Source: an uncultured Kordiimonas sp. (lineage in GTDB: Bacteria; Pseudomonadota; Alphaproteobacteria; Sphingomonadales; Kordiimonadaceae). From it: a stretch of DNA of 64,000 bases. Location: NCBI GenBank assembly GCA_947503625.1, contig CANNEK010000004.1, forward strand, positions 1 through 64,000, read 5' to 3'. The notes under the pieces are model-generated. The model had not been told where the DNA came from. It worked only from the letters and a program-made list of their open reading frames with translations, and made no database searches. Made by a program: the position numbers and the translations under genes. Positions 33,460-43,638 of the stretch are shown here, piece by piece; positions within the stretch are counted from its first letter, which is position 1; each line of letters begins with the position of its first letter.

Positions 33460-34593
33460 ATGTGTCCGGACTGCTATACCCGCTCTGGAAACATTAAGGT
33501 GAAAAGCACAGAGTTCGCAGAATGGAAAGACACTACCTTTGGCGGAAAAGACCATTATAGTAGGTTCATGAATTATACCGATGACTATGATATTTTGAGA
33601 ATTTACCAGAGCTTCAATGAGCCAGAACGCTCTAATCCACTACCCTTTGATACATTGGACAATGCCGATATTTCCGAGGAGGGTGATAGTGTTGTACTGG
33701 ATTTAAATGATGAAGTAGCAACTGGTTACTGGGAACTGTTCCGGCCCAATCGCGGTTTGTTGGTGTGTTTGACAGACGGCATTTACCATCAGGAATACAT
33801 GCAAAAAATTCACCCTCAGCATGATATAATCACTATCCGTTTTGTCTTGTCCGGCAAATTGTCCATTACATTCGATGAACGGGGCACTTTGCACATACCC
33901 CAAGCCAGTTCATCCATTATGTTTACACATCAAGATCGAGAATTCGATCTCGGGATTCACAAGAGCTGTCATCTTAGTTCAGTTACCTTTCATGTGCACC
34001 CAAAGGCTTTATATTCGAACTTTCAAATTGATCAGGACAAATTTCCTCAACACCTTCAGGACATTTTGTTTGGCCGGGCGGTAAAAAAGCACTTGTACAG
34101 CTTTCCCATTACACCAGACATGATGAACAATGTTATGGAGCTGCTAAAAATGCCCTATGTGGGTGTGAGGCGTCGCAAGTTTACCGAAGCAAAGTCTGTC
34201 GAGCTGATCTGCAGATTGTTCCAGGAAATCGAAGATGACTTCCATAAAACACCCGTTGTTACAACGACAGAACATTCTATAAAAGCCAGAGTATACGAAG
34301 CTCAGCGTATTCTGGTTGAAAGCTACAAAAACCCTCCAACTCTTGCCGAGGTTGCCCGCCGCGTGGGCCTCAACCGCACAAGTTTATGCAAAGAATTCAA
34401 AGCCACCTTTGGAACGACGGTATTTGAATTTTGCCAGCGGTATCGCATGAGCAAAGCGCAGGAATTGTTGCAGGACAGGAACTTAAGTATATCGCAAGTC
34501 GCTAATGAAGTGGGTTACGATTATCCAGGCAATTTCACCGCTGCTTTCAAAAAACACTTTGGCGACCTCCCCAAAGTTATTCGCAAAGCCTGA
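33460..34593 (+). CDS. AraC-family transcription regulator
   Basis: AraC/XylS-type regulator, about 377 aa. The C-terminal 100 residues hold two helix-turn-helix units (PTLAEVARRVGLNRTSLCKE and LSISQVANEVGYDYPGNF) and the family signature end (FTAAFKKHFGDLP). The N-terminal 260 residues include a cupin-like strand region (ISLRF-type barrel, TIRFVLSGKLSITFDERG) that may bind a ligand. The assigned ATG gives a long N-terminus; an internal ATG at residue 37 is possible. The next gene downstream is a TonB receptor on the same strand, 261 nt away, so the regulator may respond to that receptor's substrate, as PchR-like regulators do. Confidence 0.88.
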   Translation: MCPDCYTRSGNIKVKSTEFAEWKDTTFGGKDHYSRFMNYTDDYDILRIYQSFNEPERSNPLPFDTLDNADISEEGDSVVLDLNDEVATGYWELFRPNRGLLVCLTDGIYHQEYMQKIHPQHDIITIRFVLSGKLSITFDERGTLHIPQASSSIMFTHQDREFDLGIHKSCHLSSVTFHVHPKALYSNFQIDQDKFPQHLQDILFGRAVKKHLYSFPITPDMMNNVMELLKMPYVGVRRRKFTEAKSVELICRLFQEIEDDFHKTPVVTTTEHSIKARVYEAQRILVESYKNPPTLAEVARRVGLNRTSLCKEFKATFGTTVFEFCQRYRMSKAQELLQDRNLSISQVANEVGYDYPGNFTAAFKKHFGDLPKVIRKA

Positions 34594-34854
34594 CTTGATA
34601 TCAAGCGCGCGCAAAACTTCTCCCGAAGAACAAACCGTTCGTTTAGCGGCATTTCTACATATTTATGATCGCATTATTCATACAGACGTTTGCATCATTC
34701 TTTCCATATTTCTTCTGATACGATCTTTCCAAGGTCGACGGTTAAGCGGCCTCTGAACAATCAGAGACTTATAAAAGTTGATAATAAAGCAACTTTTGAT
34801 TGTCAGGAACTTATTGAATTTGCTGCTATTTAGGCAAATCCTCAGGAGGAATAT

Positions 34855-37110
34855 ATGCAAAAAAAACCATCCAAAAAACAGGGCGGCTCACGTTTTCTGA
34901 GTTCGACGGCGATAGCCACATGCGTGTTCGCCAGCGGATTTTTGGCGCCCTATGAAAACAGCGGTGTAATGGCCGCTGATGATGAAAAAGCGACACCATA
35001 TGATGAGATCGTTGTTACCGCACGTAAACGCTCGGAAACGCTGAGCGATATTCCGATCAGTATCAATGTTGTGTCTGAAGACTTTATCGAAAAAGTAGGC
35101 GCTGTAGATTATACAGACCTGTTGGGATCTGTTGCAAGCTTGACCGCTTACCAGAATGGTCCAGGCCGCACGCGCATATCCATTCGTGGTGTAGCAAACG
35201 GTGGCGGCAACGATAATGACACACAAAATCAGGAGACTGTTGGTATTTATCTGGATGAAATACCAATTTCAGTCGGCGCGATGAACCCCGAACTCAGCCT
35301 GTTTGACCTGGAGCGTGTCGAGGTTTTGCGCGGGCCGCAGGGCACGCTCTACGGTGCAGGCTCTCTGACAGGTACGATACGACTGGTGTCGAAAAAACCA
35401 AACCTGGAGGAATTCGAAGGTAAAGCCGAAGGCACACTGAGCACGATACAGCGTGGCGGGGAAAACTATGGATTTAGGGCGCTGGTGAATGTGCCGGTGG
35501 TGGAAGACAAATTCGCAATCCGTACAAGTGGCTATTACAATAAATTCGGTGGTTACATTGACAACATCCTGACGGGTGAAGAAGACGTCAACAACGGCGA
35601 AGCGAAAGGCGTTAAGGTTGCAGCACGTTTGCAAGCCAGTGAAGAGCTGACGATTGATTTCTCATTCTTCCATCATGACTACTCAGATAACGGACGCCCG
35701 GAAGACTTGGACCGGACACCTTTTCTAACACGCGACTTTCCGTCTTTTGATGGCTACGATGATGAAATGCAGATTTATAATCTGGCCATCAATTATGATC
35801 TGGGTTGGGCTGAAGTGGTATCTTCAACATCGTATTTTGACCGTGAAGTGTTTAACCGCCGTTCTCTGGATACGTTATTTGAAGTTGCGCTGCCGCCCGG
35901 GATTACGCCAAGCGAGCTCGTTGACAACACCAATTGGGAAACATGGGTTCAGGAGTTACGTTTGTCATCAACCACAGACAGTCCGTTGCAGTGGACCGTT
36001 GGGGGATACTTTGACAACAGAGATGTTCTTTATCTGAACACTTTCCCTGTTCCTGGTGCCGATGCCGTTATTGGTACGCCGTCCTCCGACTTCGGTGCGC
36101 CAGATGACCATCTCTTCTTCGGGTTTGATGATTTGACCGTGCAGACATTTGCTTTCTTTGGTGAAGCGTATTACACGATTGATAAATTCACTATTACAGC
36201 GGGCTTGCGCTATTTTAACTGGCGCCAGGATATTGAGTTTTTCCAGTCTGGTTTGTTCAACGGAGGAGCTAATAGTGACATCAGGCCAAGGGGCCGGGAA
36301 AACGGCTTCAATCCGAAAATAAATCTTTCATATGATGTTAATGACGATGTTCTTGTCTACGCCCAAGCAGCTCGTGGTTTCCGGTACGGTGGCATAAACG
36401 GTGCTATTCCGGAGGCCGTTTGTGGCGCTGAACTGGAACAGGTAGAGCGGGAAGGGGGCGATACACGTTTCTTCGGGCCCGACAAGACATGGAATTATGA
36501 AGTCGGCACAAAAGCCACCTTGGCAGATGGAAAGGTTTCGATCAACGCGGCATACTTCAACATCAAGTGGGATGATGTGCAAACCGCGCGCGCCTTCGAT
36601 TGTGGTTTCGGTTTTCGTGAAAATGTTGGTGAAGCGACAAGCCAGGGCATTGAGTTCGAGATCAATGCGCAGGTCACTGAAAACCTGTACTTCAATTTTG
36701 GTACCTCTTACATCAATTCGGAACTGGATCAGGATGTTGCGAACATCGGTGCTGTTGCCGGAGATCGGGCACCGTTTGTCCCTGAGTTCTCCTTCAATGG
36801 GTCACTGGAATACACACGGCCACTAACCGATACCATGGACGGGTTTATCTGGACCAACGTTCAGCATGTGGGCACGCGCAATACTGAATTTGATCTGGAA
36901 GCCGCTAACAACCGGCGGATGGATGACTATACACTTGCGAATGCCCGCATTGGTGTGAAGTGGGATACCGTTGAAGTGTCTTTGTTTGCAAATAACCTGC
37001 TCAGCAGCCGTGGCACAGTTCGCGCACTGCGCAGGCCACCTTTCGACCCGGATGCGCGTATCAGAGTGGAGCCGCGAACTATCGGCATTACGGTACGCAC
37101 TGAGTTTTAA
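34855..37110 (+). CDS. TonB-dependent outer-membrane receptor
   Basis: TonB-dependent receptor, 751 aa. The N-terminus has a basic leader (MQKKPSKKQGGSRF), a hydrophobic core and a likely cleavage near VMAADD. The plug includes DEIVVTARKRSETLSDIPIS and VEVLRGPQGTLYGAGSLTG. The barrel closes with TIGITVRTEF. AGGAGG precedes the ATG by 6 nt. Between an AraC regulator and an exported catalase-peroxidase, its substrate is unclear; the plug is of the type frequent in receptors of non-iron substrates in alphaproteobacteria. Confidence 0.92.
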   Translation: MQKKPSKKQGGSRFLSSTAIATCVFASGFLAPYENSGVMAADDEKATPYDEIVVTARKRSETLSDIPISINVVSEDFIEKVGAVDYTDLLGSVASLTAYQNGPGRTRISIRGVANGGGNDNDTQNQETVGIYLDEIPISVGAMNPELSLFDLERVEVLRGPQGTLYGAGSLTGTIRLVSKKPNLEEFEGKAEGTLSTIQRGGENYGFRALVNVPVVEDKFAIRTSGYYNKFGGYIDNILTGEEDVNNGEAKGVKVAARLQASEELTIDFSFFHHDYSDNGRPEDLDRTPFLTRDFPSFDGYDDEMQIYNLAINYDLGWAEVVSSTSYFDREVFNRRSLDTLFEVALPPGITPSELVDNTNWETWVQELRLSSTTDSPLQWTVGGYFDNRDVLYLNTFPVPGADAVIGTPSSDFGAPDDHLFFGFDDLTVQTFAFFGEAYYTIDKFTITAGLRYFNWRQDIEFFQSGLFNGGANSDIRPRGRENGFNPKINLSYDVNDDVLVYAQAARGFRYGGINGAIPEAVCGAELEQVEREGGDTRFFGPDKTWNYEVGTKATLADGKVSINAAYFNIKWDDVQTARAFDCGFGFRENVGEATSQGIEFEINAQVTENLYFNFGTSYINSELDQDVANIGAVAGDRAPFVPEFSFNGSLEYTRPLTDTMDGFIWTNVQHVGTRNTEFDLEAANNRRMDDYTLANARIGVKWDTVEVSLFANNLLSSRGTVRALRRPPFDPDARIRVEPRTIGITVRTEF

Positions 37111-37149
37111 ACGATCATTCTTTTCGCGAAAAAGATAGTAGACGAACGG

Positions 37150-37171
37150 GCGGCCCTCAAAAGGGGGCCGT
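37150..37171 (+). terminator. Stem-loop after the TonB receptor gene
   Basis: CGGCCC (37151-37156) pairs with GGGCCG (37165-37170) around an 8-nt loop, about 40 nt past the stop. No T-run follows, so its strength as a terminator is uncertain. Confidence 0.5.
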
Positions 37172-37204
37172 CTGATGGTAGTGGCAGCGTTAACAGTCGT
37201 TGCC

Positions 37205-37233
37205 TATATTAATCGTATTTAACGATTAATATA
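37205..37233. promoter_or_regulatory. Perfect 12-bp-arm inverted repeat upstream of katG
   Basis: TATATTAATCGT (37205-37216) and ACGATTAATATA (37222-37233) are perfect inverted arms around ATTTA. The repeat ends 73 bp before the katG start, in the promoter zone. Its size and AT-richness fit a dimeric repressor or activator site. It does not match an OxyR or Fur consensus I can recall with confidence. Confidence 0.6.
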
Positions 37234-37252
37234 ATATAAGTAATCAATTTAG

Positions 37253-39523
<2,271 letters not shown>

Positions 39524-39548
39524 CAATTAGGCAGCGCTAAGCTGGGAA

Positions 39549-39583
39549 AAAACGCCAGTATCCGAGAAGGGGTGCTGGCGTTT
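39549..39583 (+). terminator. Terminator of katG
   Basis: AACGCCAG (39551-39558) pairs with CTGGCGTT (39575-39582) and is flanked by A-rich and T-rich sequence, 26 nt past the katG stop. Confidence 0.7.
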
Positions 39584-39940
39584 CGCTGTGTAACCCCTCT
39601 GTTCGCTGGTCCATGCCAATCAGGGTCGGGCCTTTCATCCTTCAGTGTATTCTGGTTGGCGATACAGGCTTTTTTGATTGCAGTTGACACCAAGTGCAAT
39701 GTGGTCAGCATCGATGAAGCCATGACCCACTTTTTTCAAGACAGCGGCTTGGTTTGCGAACAATGGCCAATTGTCCAGTAAGTTTCAGGTTCATATTGGG
39801 TTACCATGCTTCAAGTTAGAGTAGTGCAGTGCCAGTGCTTTGAATTGTCGCAGGAATTGCGGAGAAACTTCTGCTGGTATAGTTTGTGATGAGCGAAAAA
39901 AACGCGCGCCGGCCGCAACAAAATTTTGGTTAGTCCTTCT
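39584..39940. other. Intergenic stretch with no gene seen
   Basis: About 360 bp between the katG terminator and the Lrp gene. Short open frames on both strands show no start context or family pattern. The end of the stretch must hold the Lrp promoter, but no convincing box was found. Confidence 0.5.
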
Positions 39941-40375
39941 ATGACATTTGACGATATCGATAAAAAGATTTTGATGCTTTTGAGGGAAGATGCTCGCAAG
40001 CCTCTTAGTCAGATCGCCAAAGAAATAAACCGGTCTCGCACCGCGGTGCAGGCCCGAGTGGCCAAACTGGAATCAACTGGTGCAATTCTAGGTTATACAA
40101 CACTGTCGCCAGAAACCCCGAAGAGTAAAATGAGCGCGATGGTGACCGTTTACCTGCATGAGCGGCTGCAACCGGGCAGTATTATCAATTTGTTGAGTGA
40201 GTTCCCGGAGGCCCGGTTTTGCCATAGGATCAGCGGTGATGCAGACCTTCTTGTGGAGCTTTGGGGCGGGCCTCATGAGCGTATTCAGGAAATATGCAAA
40301 ATTCTGTGGGACCACGAAAACGTGCGCCTGACCGAAACAGTTTTTGTGATGGATACTGTCCTGGAAAAAAAATAG
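39941..40375 (+). CDS. Lrp/AsnC-family transcription regulator
   Basis: Lrp/AsnC-type regulator, 144 aa. The N-terminal helix-turn-helix (DDIDKKILMLLREDARKPLS, QIAKEINRSRTAVQARVAKL) is followed by a linker and a RAM ligand-binding domain (VTVYLHERLQPG, CHRISGDADLLVELWG). The ATG at 39941 is used; the frame could be extended five codons to a TTG. It converges with the branched-chain aminotransferase gene, leaving 9 bp between stops. Control of amino-acid metabolism is the usual role of the family; the target is not shown by the sequence. Confidence 0.88.
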   Translation: MTFDDIDKKILMLLREDARKPLSQIAKEINRSRTAVQARVAKLESTGAILGYTTLSPETPKSKMSAMVTVYLHERLQPGSIINLLSEFPEARFCHRISGDADLLVELWGGPHERIQEICKILWDHENVRLTETVFVMDTVLEKK

Positions 40376-40384
40376 AAGTCCGGC

Positions 40385-41482
40385 TTACTTTTCGAGGCGA
40401 TCAAGCAGTTTTCTGCTATCCGTCGCGGAAGCCATCCAGCCGAAAGCATCTTTTGCACGCCCTTCCTGAATATTCAACAGCGCCGATTTTATCGTTGCGG
40501 ACATGTTGCCCACATCAAGCAGTTTTCTTGTGCTTCCGTCTGCCTCGCCAATTTCGGATATCGGGCTTATAATTGCAGCAGTTCCTGTCGCGAACAACTC
40601 TGTACAATTGCCTTTGTCAATATCTGCGAGCAGTTCCGCAATAGGCATGGACCTCTCGACGACACCCATGCCTAAGCAACCGGCTAACTCGATTATTGAT
40701 GCCCGTGTTATGCCGGGCAGTATTGTGCCTGTTAGTGCAGGTGTGTGAAGTTCGCCGTTTACAACCGCCATAAAATTCATACCCGACAATTCTTCAATAT
40801 ACTCGTGAGTTGACGCATCCAGCCATAGGGGCTGGTCAAACCCTGAAGCGATGCTTCTTGAGGTTGATTGCAGAGACCCAGCGTAATTGCCTCCAACCTT
40901 TTCGGAACCGGTGCCGCCTGCTGCAGCTCTGGAATGTTGACGTTCCACCATGATTTTGATGGGGTCGCTATAGTAAGCGTCTGAAGGGCTGGCAATCAGA
41001 ATAAACGCAAAGGTACGCGAACTTTTGACTGCAAACGTGGGGTCAAGGCCAATGAGGGTAGGGCGGAGGTAGAGCGACTGACCGCTATCGTTTGGTATAA
41101 AGTTCTCCAGAGCACTGGTTAGGCCTGAAATTGCCTCAGCGAACAGGCTGGCGGTTGGCGGTGGCATGCACAGCCGGTGCGCAGAACGGGTGAGGCGGGC
41201 AAAATTTGCTTCGGGCCGAAAAAGCTCAGGACGGCTTTGTTCAATCGCATAGGCTTTCATGCCTTCAAAACACTGCTGTCCAAACTGCACGCAGGTGGCC
41301 GCCGGATTAATTCCTATCTCGCCAAAGGGGCACAGATGGCCGCCTTGCCAACTGCCGTTCGTGTAGTTAGCCCTATACATAATCGGCGCAAGTTCCTGGC
41401 CGAACCCCAATGGCGAGGGGAGCGCATATTGTTCCAATAGCGCTGTGACATTCCTATGGTTGGCGATTGTCGCGGTTTCCAT
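40385..41482 (-). CDS. ilvE: Branched-chain amino-acid aminotransferase (class IV)
   Basis: PLP-dependent class IV aminotransferase, 365 aa, of the type II (eukaryote-like) branched-chain aminotransferase group. The PLP lysine is expected at Lys195 in SEKVGGNYAGSL. Other matching blocks are QQCFEGMKAY, LYLRPTLIG and PLWLDASTHEYIEELSGMN. It would interconvert leucine, isoleucine and valine with their 2-oxoacids. Its ATG overlaps the stop of the cupin gene upstream (ATGA), so the two are coupled. Because it is joined to a cupin and a flavin monooxygenase, a role in a specialised pathway instead of housekeeping synthesis is possible. Confidence 0.85.
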   Translation of the reverse strand: METATIANHRNVTALLEQYALPSPLGFGQELAPIMYRANYTNGSWQGGHLCPFGEIGINPAATCVQFGQQCFEGMKAYAIEQSRPELFRPEANFARLTRSAHRLCMPPPTASLFAEAISGLTSALENFIPNDSGQSLYLRPTLIGLDPTFAVKSSRTFAFILIASPSDAYYSDPIKIMVERQHSRAAAGGTGSEKVGGNYAGSLQSTSRSIASGFDQPLWLDASTHEYIEELSGMNFMAVVNGELHTPALTGTILPGITRASIIELAGCLGMGVVERSMPIAELLADIDKGNCTELFATGTAAIISPISEIGEADGSTRKLLDVGNMSATIKSALLNIQEGRAKDAFGWMASATDSRKLLDRLEK

Positions 41483-41868
41483 TATGAGGAACCGTCTCGC
41501 AGGTAGGCGTCGGTTCCATCCAGCCAGTCTTCACGAGGCGGATTGAAAACGTCGACATCAACGGTGTCCTCCAGCGCCTCGGCGCTGTGAGGTAAATGAG
41601 GTGGTATTACAAGCACTTCGCCCGCCCTGACAATTATCTCTTCGTCCTGAGCATCCCCCATCAGAAATTTCAATGCGCCGCTCAGGATGTACGTTATTTG
41701 CTCGTTGTGATGGCTGTGTTTTGGCACGATACCACCTTTTCTTATATAGACATGAGCAATCATCATATTGGTGCCGGTAACCAGCCGGCGGTCAATATCA
41801 TCATTGAGTTTCTCAAGCGGCATATCCTCCCAATTGTGGAGGTGCGCTTTTCCTGTTTTATCTGACAT
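41482..41868 (-). CDS. Small cupin-domain protein
   Basis: Single-domain cupin, 128 aa, cytoplasmic. Motif 1 is KHSHHNEQITYILSGALKF with the metal-binding His and Glu residues; motif 2 is VLVIPPHLPHSAEAL. The metal-ligand pattern is complete, so it may be an enzyme (dioxygenase or isomerase) or a binding protein. It cannot be assigned further. It is translationally coupled to ilvE and lies 162 nt after the flavin monooxygenase gene on the same strand. Confidence 0.8.
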   Translation of the reverse strand: MSDKTGKAHLHNWEDMPLEKLNDDIDRRLVTGTNMMIAHVYIRKGGIVPKHSHHNEQITYILSGALKFLMGDAQDEEIIVRAGEVLVIPPHLPHSAEALEDTVDVDVFNPPREDWLDGTDAYLRDGSS

Positions 41869-42030
41869 TTACTGATCCCCGATTGCTAGCACGCTGAACC
41901 AGCATGAAAGCCAGCAGAGTGTGCAGAAACAGAAGGTAAAAAAAAATAGCGAAAACGACGTTTTATAGTTGTCAAATTTACTATTGAGGCAGTGATTTCG
42001 TTTGCCATGACTTGGCTATGTGGCCGGCAC

Positions 42031-43488
42031 CTAACTGAATTTCATTACGCCATCATCAAGGCGTTCAAATTTCAAGTGCAAAAGATCTGCAATATAGTTC
42101 TGATGATTTTTCCAGGGTTGAACGCCGCCTTGTTTAGGCAGGTCTTTGATCGAACGTTGAATGTAACCAGATGAAAAATCCAGCAACGGAGCTGACCCCG
42201 GGGCTTCACCGTCAAGTTTTGGAACACAGACTTGATAATGATGCTTATCCATATAGTTAAGTATTCGGCAGACATAGCTCGACGTTAAATCCGCCTTGAG
42301 GGTCCAAGAAGCGTTTGTGTAGCCGACTGTCCAGGCAAAATTAGGTACATTGCTAAGAGTCATCCCTTTGTAATTGGTTGTTTCGCCAATGTTTACCTGT
42401 TCGCCATCCACGACGAGAGCCATGCCCCCAAGAGACTGAAGCGACAAACCTGTTGCCGGAACGATGATATCTGCTGTCAACTTTTTGCCAGATTTGAGCT
42501 TGATGCCATCCGGGGTGAAGCGTTCTATATGATCCGTAACGACACTGGCTTTCTTGTCCCGAATAGCCTCAAACAAGTCGGCGTCTGGTACGGCGCACAA
42601 TCTTTGGTCCCATGGATCGTATTTTGGGGTGAAATGGGTGGCGACGTCATAGTCTTGCCCCAGCTCTTCCTGCACGAGCTTCAACAAGTTTGCCTTAAAA
42701 GCTCGTGGATACTTACGTGCCAGATTAAAGAAGAAGATATTGAGTAGAATATTCTTGGTCCGTGTAATTTTATACGCAAGCCAATCTGGCAGGAATTTTC
42801 GCATTCCATTAGCGATTTTATCTTGCTGCGGACGGGACGCCACGTATGAAGGTGATCGCTGCAGCATCGTAACATGAGCCGCCTTTTCAGCCATCGCTGG
42901 CACAACGGTGACGGCGGTTGCTCCGCTGCCGATAACGATTACGTTTTTTCCATTATAGTCCAGTTCCTCGGGCCAGTGTTGTGGATGGGCAATGACGCCT
43001 TCATAGTCAGAGTATCCATCAAACTCGGGCAGGTAGCCGTTTTCGTAGTTGTAATACCCGCTGCACATGAAGAGGTAACTACATGTATGGGTTTCAGCTT
43101 TTCCGGTGGTGCAGCAGATGACAGATAATGCCCAAATACATTTCTCAGACGACCATCGTGCTTCGGTTACCTTGCGACCAAACTGTATTTTGTTTCGCAG
43201 CCCATATTCGTCAATCGTCTCGTCGAGGTATTTTATAATGCTGTCGCCATCTGCAATAGCGTCACCTTCTTTCCAGGGTTTAAACGAGTAACCCAGCGTG
43301 TACATGTCGGAGTCTGACCGAATTCCGGGGTAGCGGAATAGGTCCCAGGTGCCGCCGAAGTTAGAGCGTGCATCAAGAATTGCGAAGCTTTTGCCCGGAG
43401 ATTTCATTTTTAGGTGACATGCTGCCCCAATACCGGAAATGCCGGCCCCTACAATAATCACGTCAAGATGATTGGATGAGTTCGTCAT
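42031..43488 (-). CDS. Flavin-containing monooxygenase (BVMO-like)
   Basis: FAD/NADPH class B monooxygenase, 485 aa. The first Rossmann motif is VIIVGAGISGIGAACHL, followed by FGGTWDLFRYPGIRSDSD, a segment shared with FMO and type I Baeyer-Villiger enzymes. A fingerprint-like YEGVIAHPQHWP has Tyr where Phe is usual. The second fold is VIVIGSGATAVTV. It lacks the long N-terminal extension seen in the 27743-29665 enzyme. It is likely the first gene of an operon with the cupin and aminotransferase. The substrate is unknown. Confidence 0.85.
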   Translation of the reverse strand: MTNSSNHLDVIIVGAGISGIGAACHLKMKSPGKSFAILDARSNFGGTWDLFRYPGIRSDSDMYTLGYSFKPWKEGDAIADGDSIIKYLDETIDEYGLRNKIQFGRKVTEARWSSEKCIWALSVICCTTGKAETHTCSYLFMCSGYYNYENGYLPEFDGYSDYEGVIAHPQHWPEELDYNGKNVIVIGSGATAVTVVPAMAEKAAHVTMLQRSPSYVASRPQQDKIANGMRKFLPDWLAYKITRTKNILLNIFFFNLARKYPRAFKANLLKLVQEELGQDYDVATHFTPKYDPWDQRLCAVPDADLFEAIRDKKASVVTDHIERFTPDGIKLKSGKKLTADIIVPATGLSLQSLGGMALVVDGEQVNIGETTNYKGMTLSNVPNFAWTVGYTNASWTLKADLTSSYVCRILNYMDKHHYQVCVPKLDGEAPGSAPLLDFSSGYIQRSIKDLPKQGGVQPWKNHQNYIADLLHLKFERLDDGVMKFS

Positions 43489-43638
43489 GGTTTTGACAGT
43501 TCCCCATTATAAACAGGTTTCCAAATACAAGCCTGTTATTGATTTAATTATCAATTAGAGCAAGGGGTAAAAAAGTAAAGCGATAGATATGCGTTGAGCG
43601 TGAGTGTCATGCTTCTCATCGTTCTCTCCCGGCGTTTG

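Noticed and set aside
39572-39781. A 69-aa open frame after katG
   Set aside because: It starts inside the katG terminator, lacks a ribosome site and shows no recognisable pattern.
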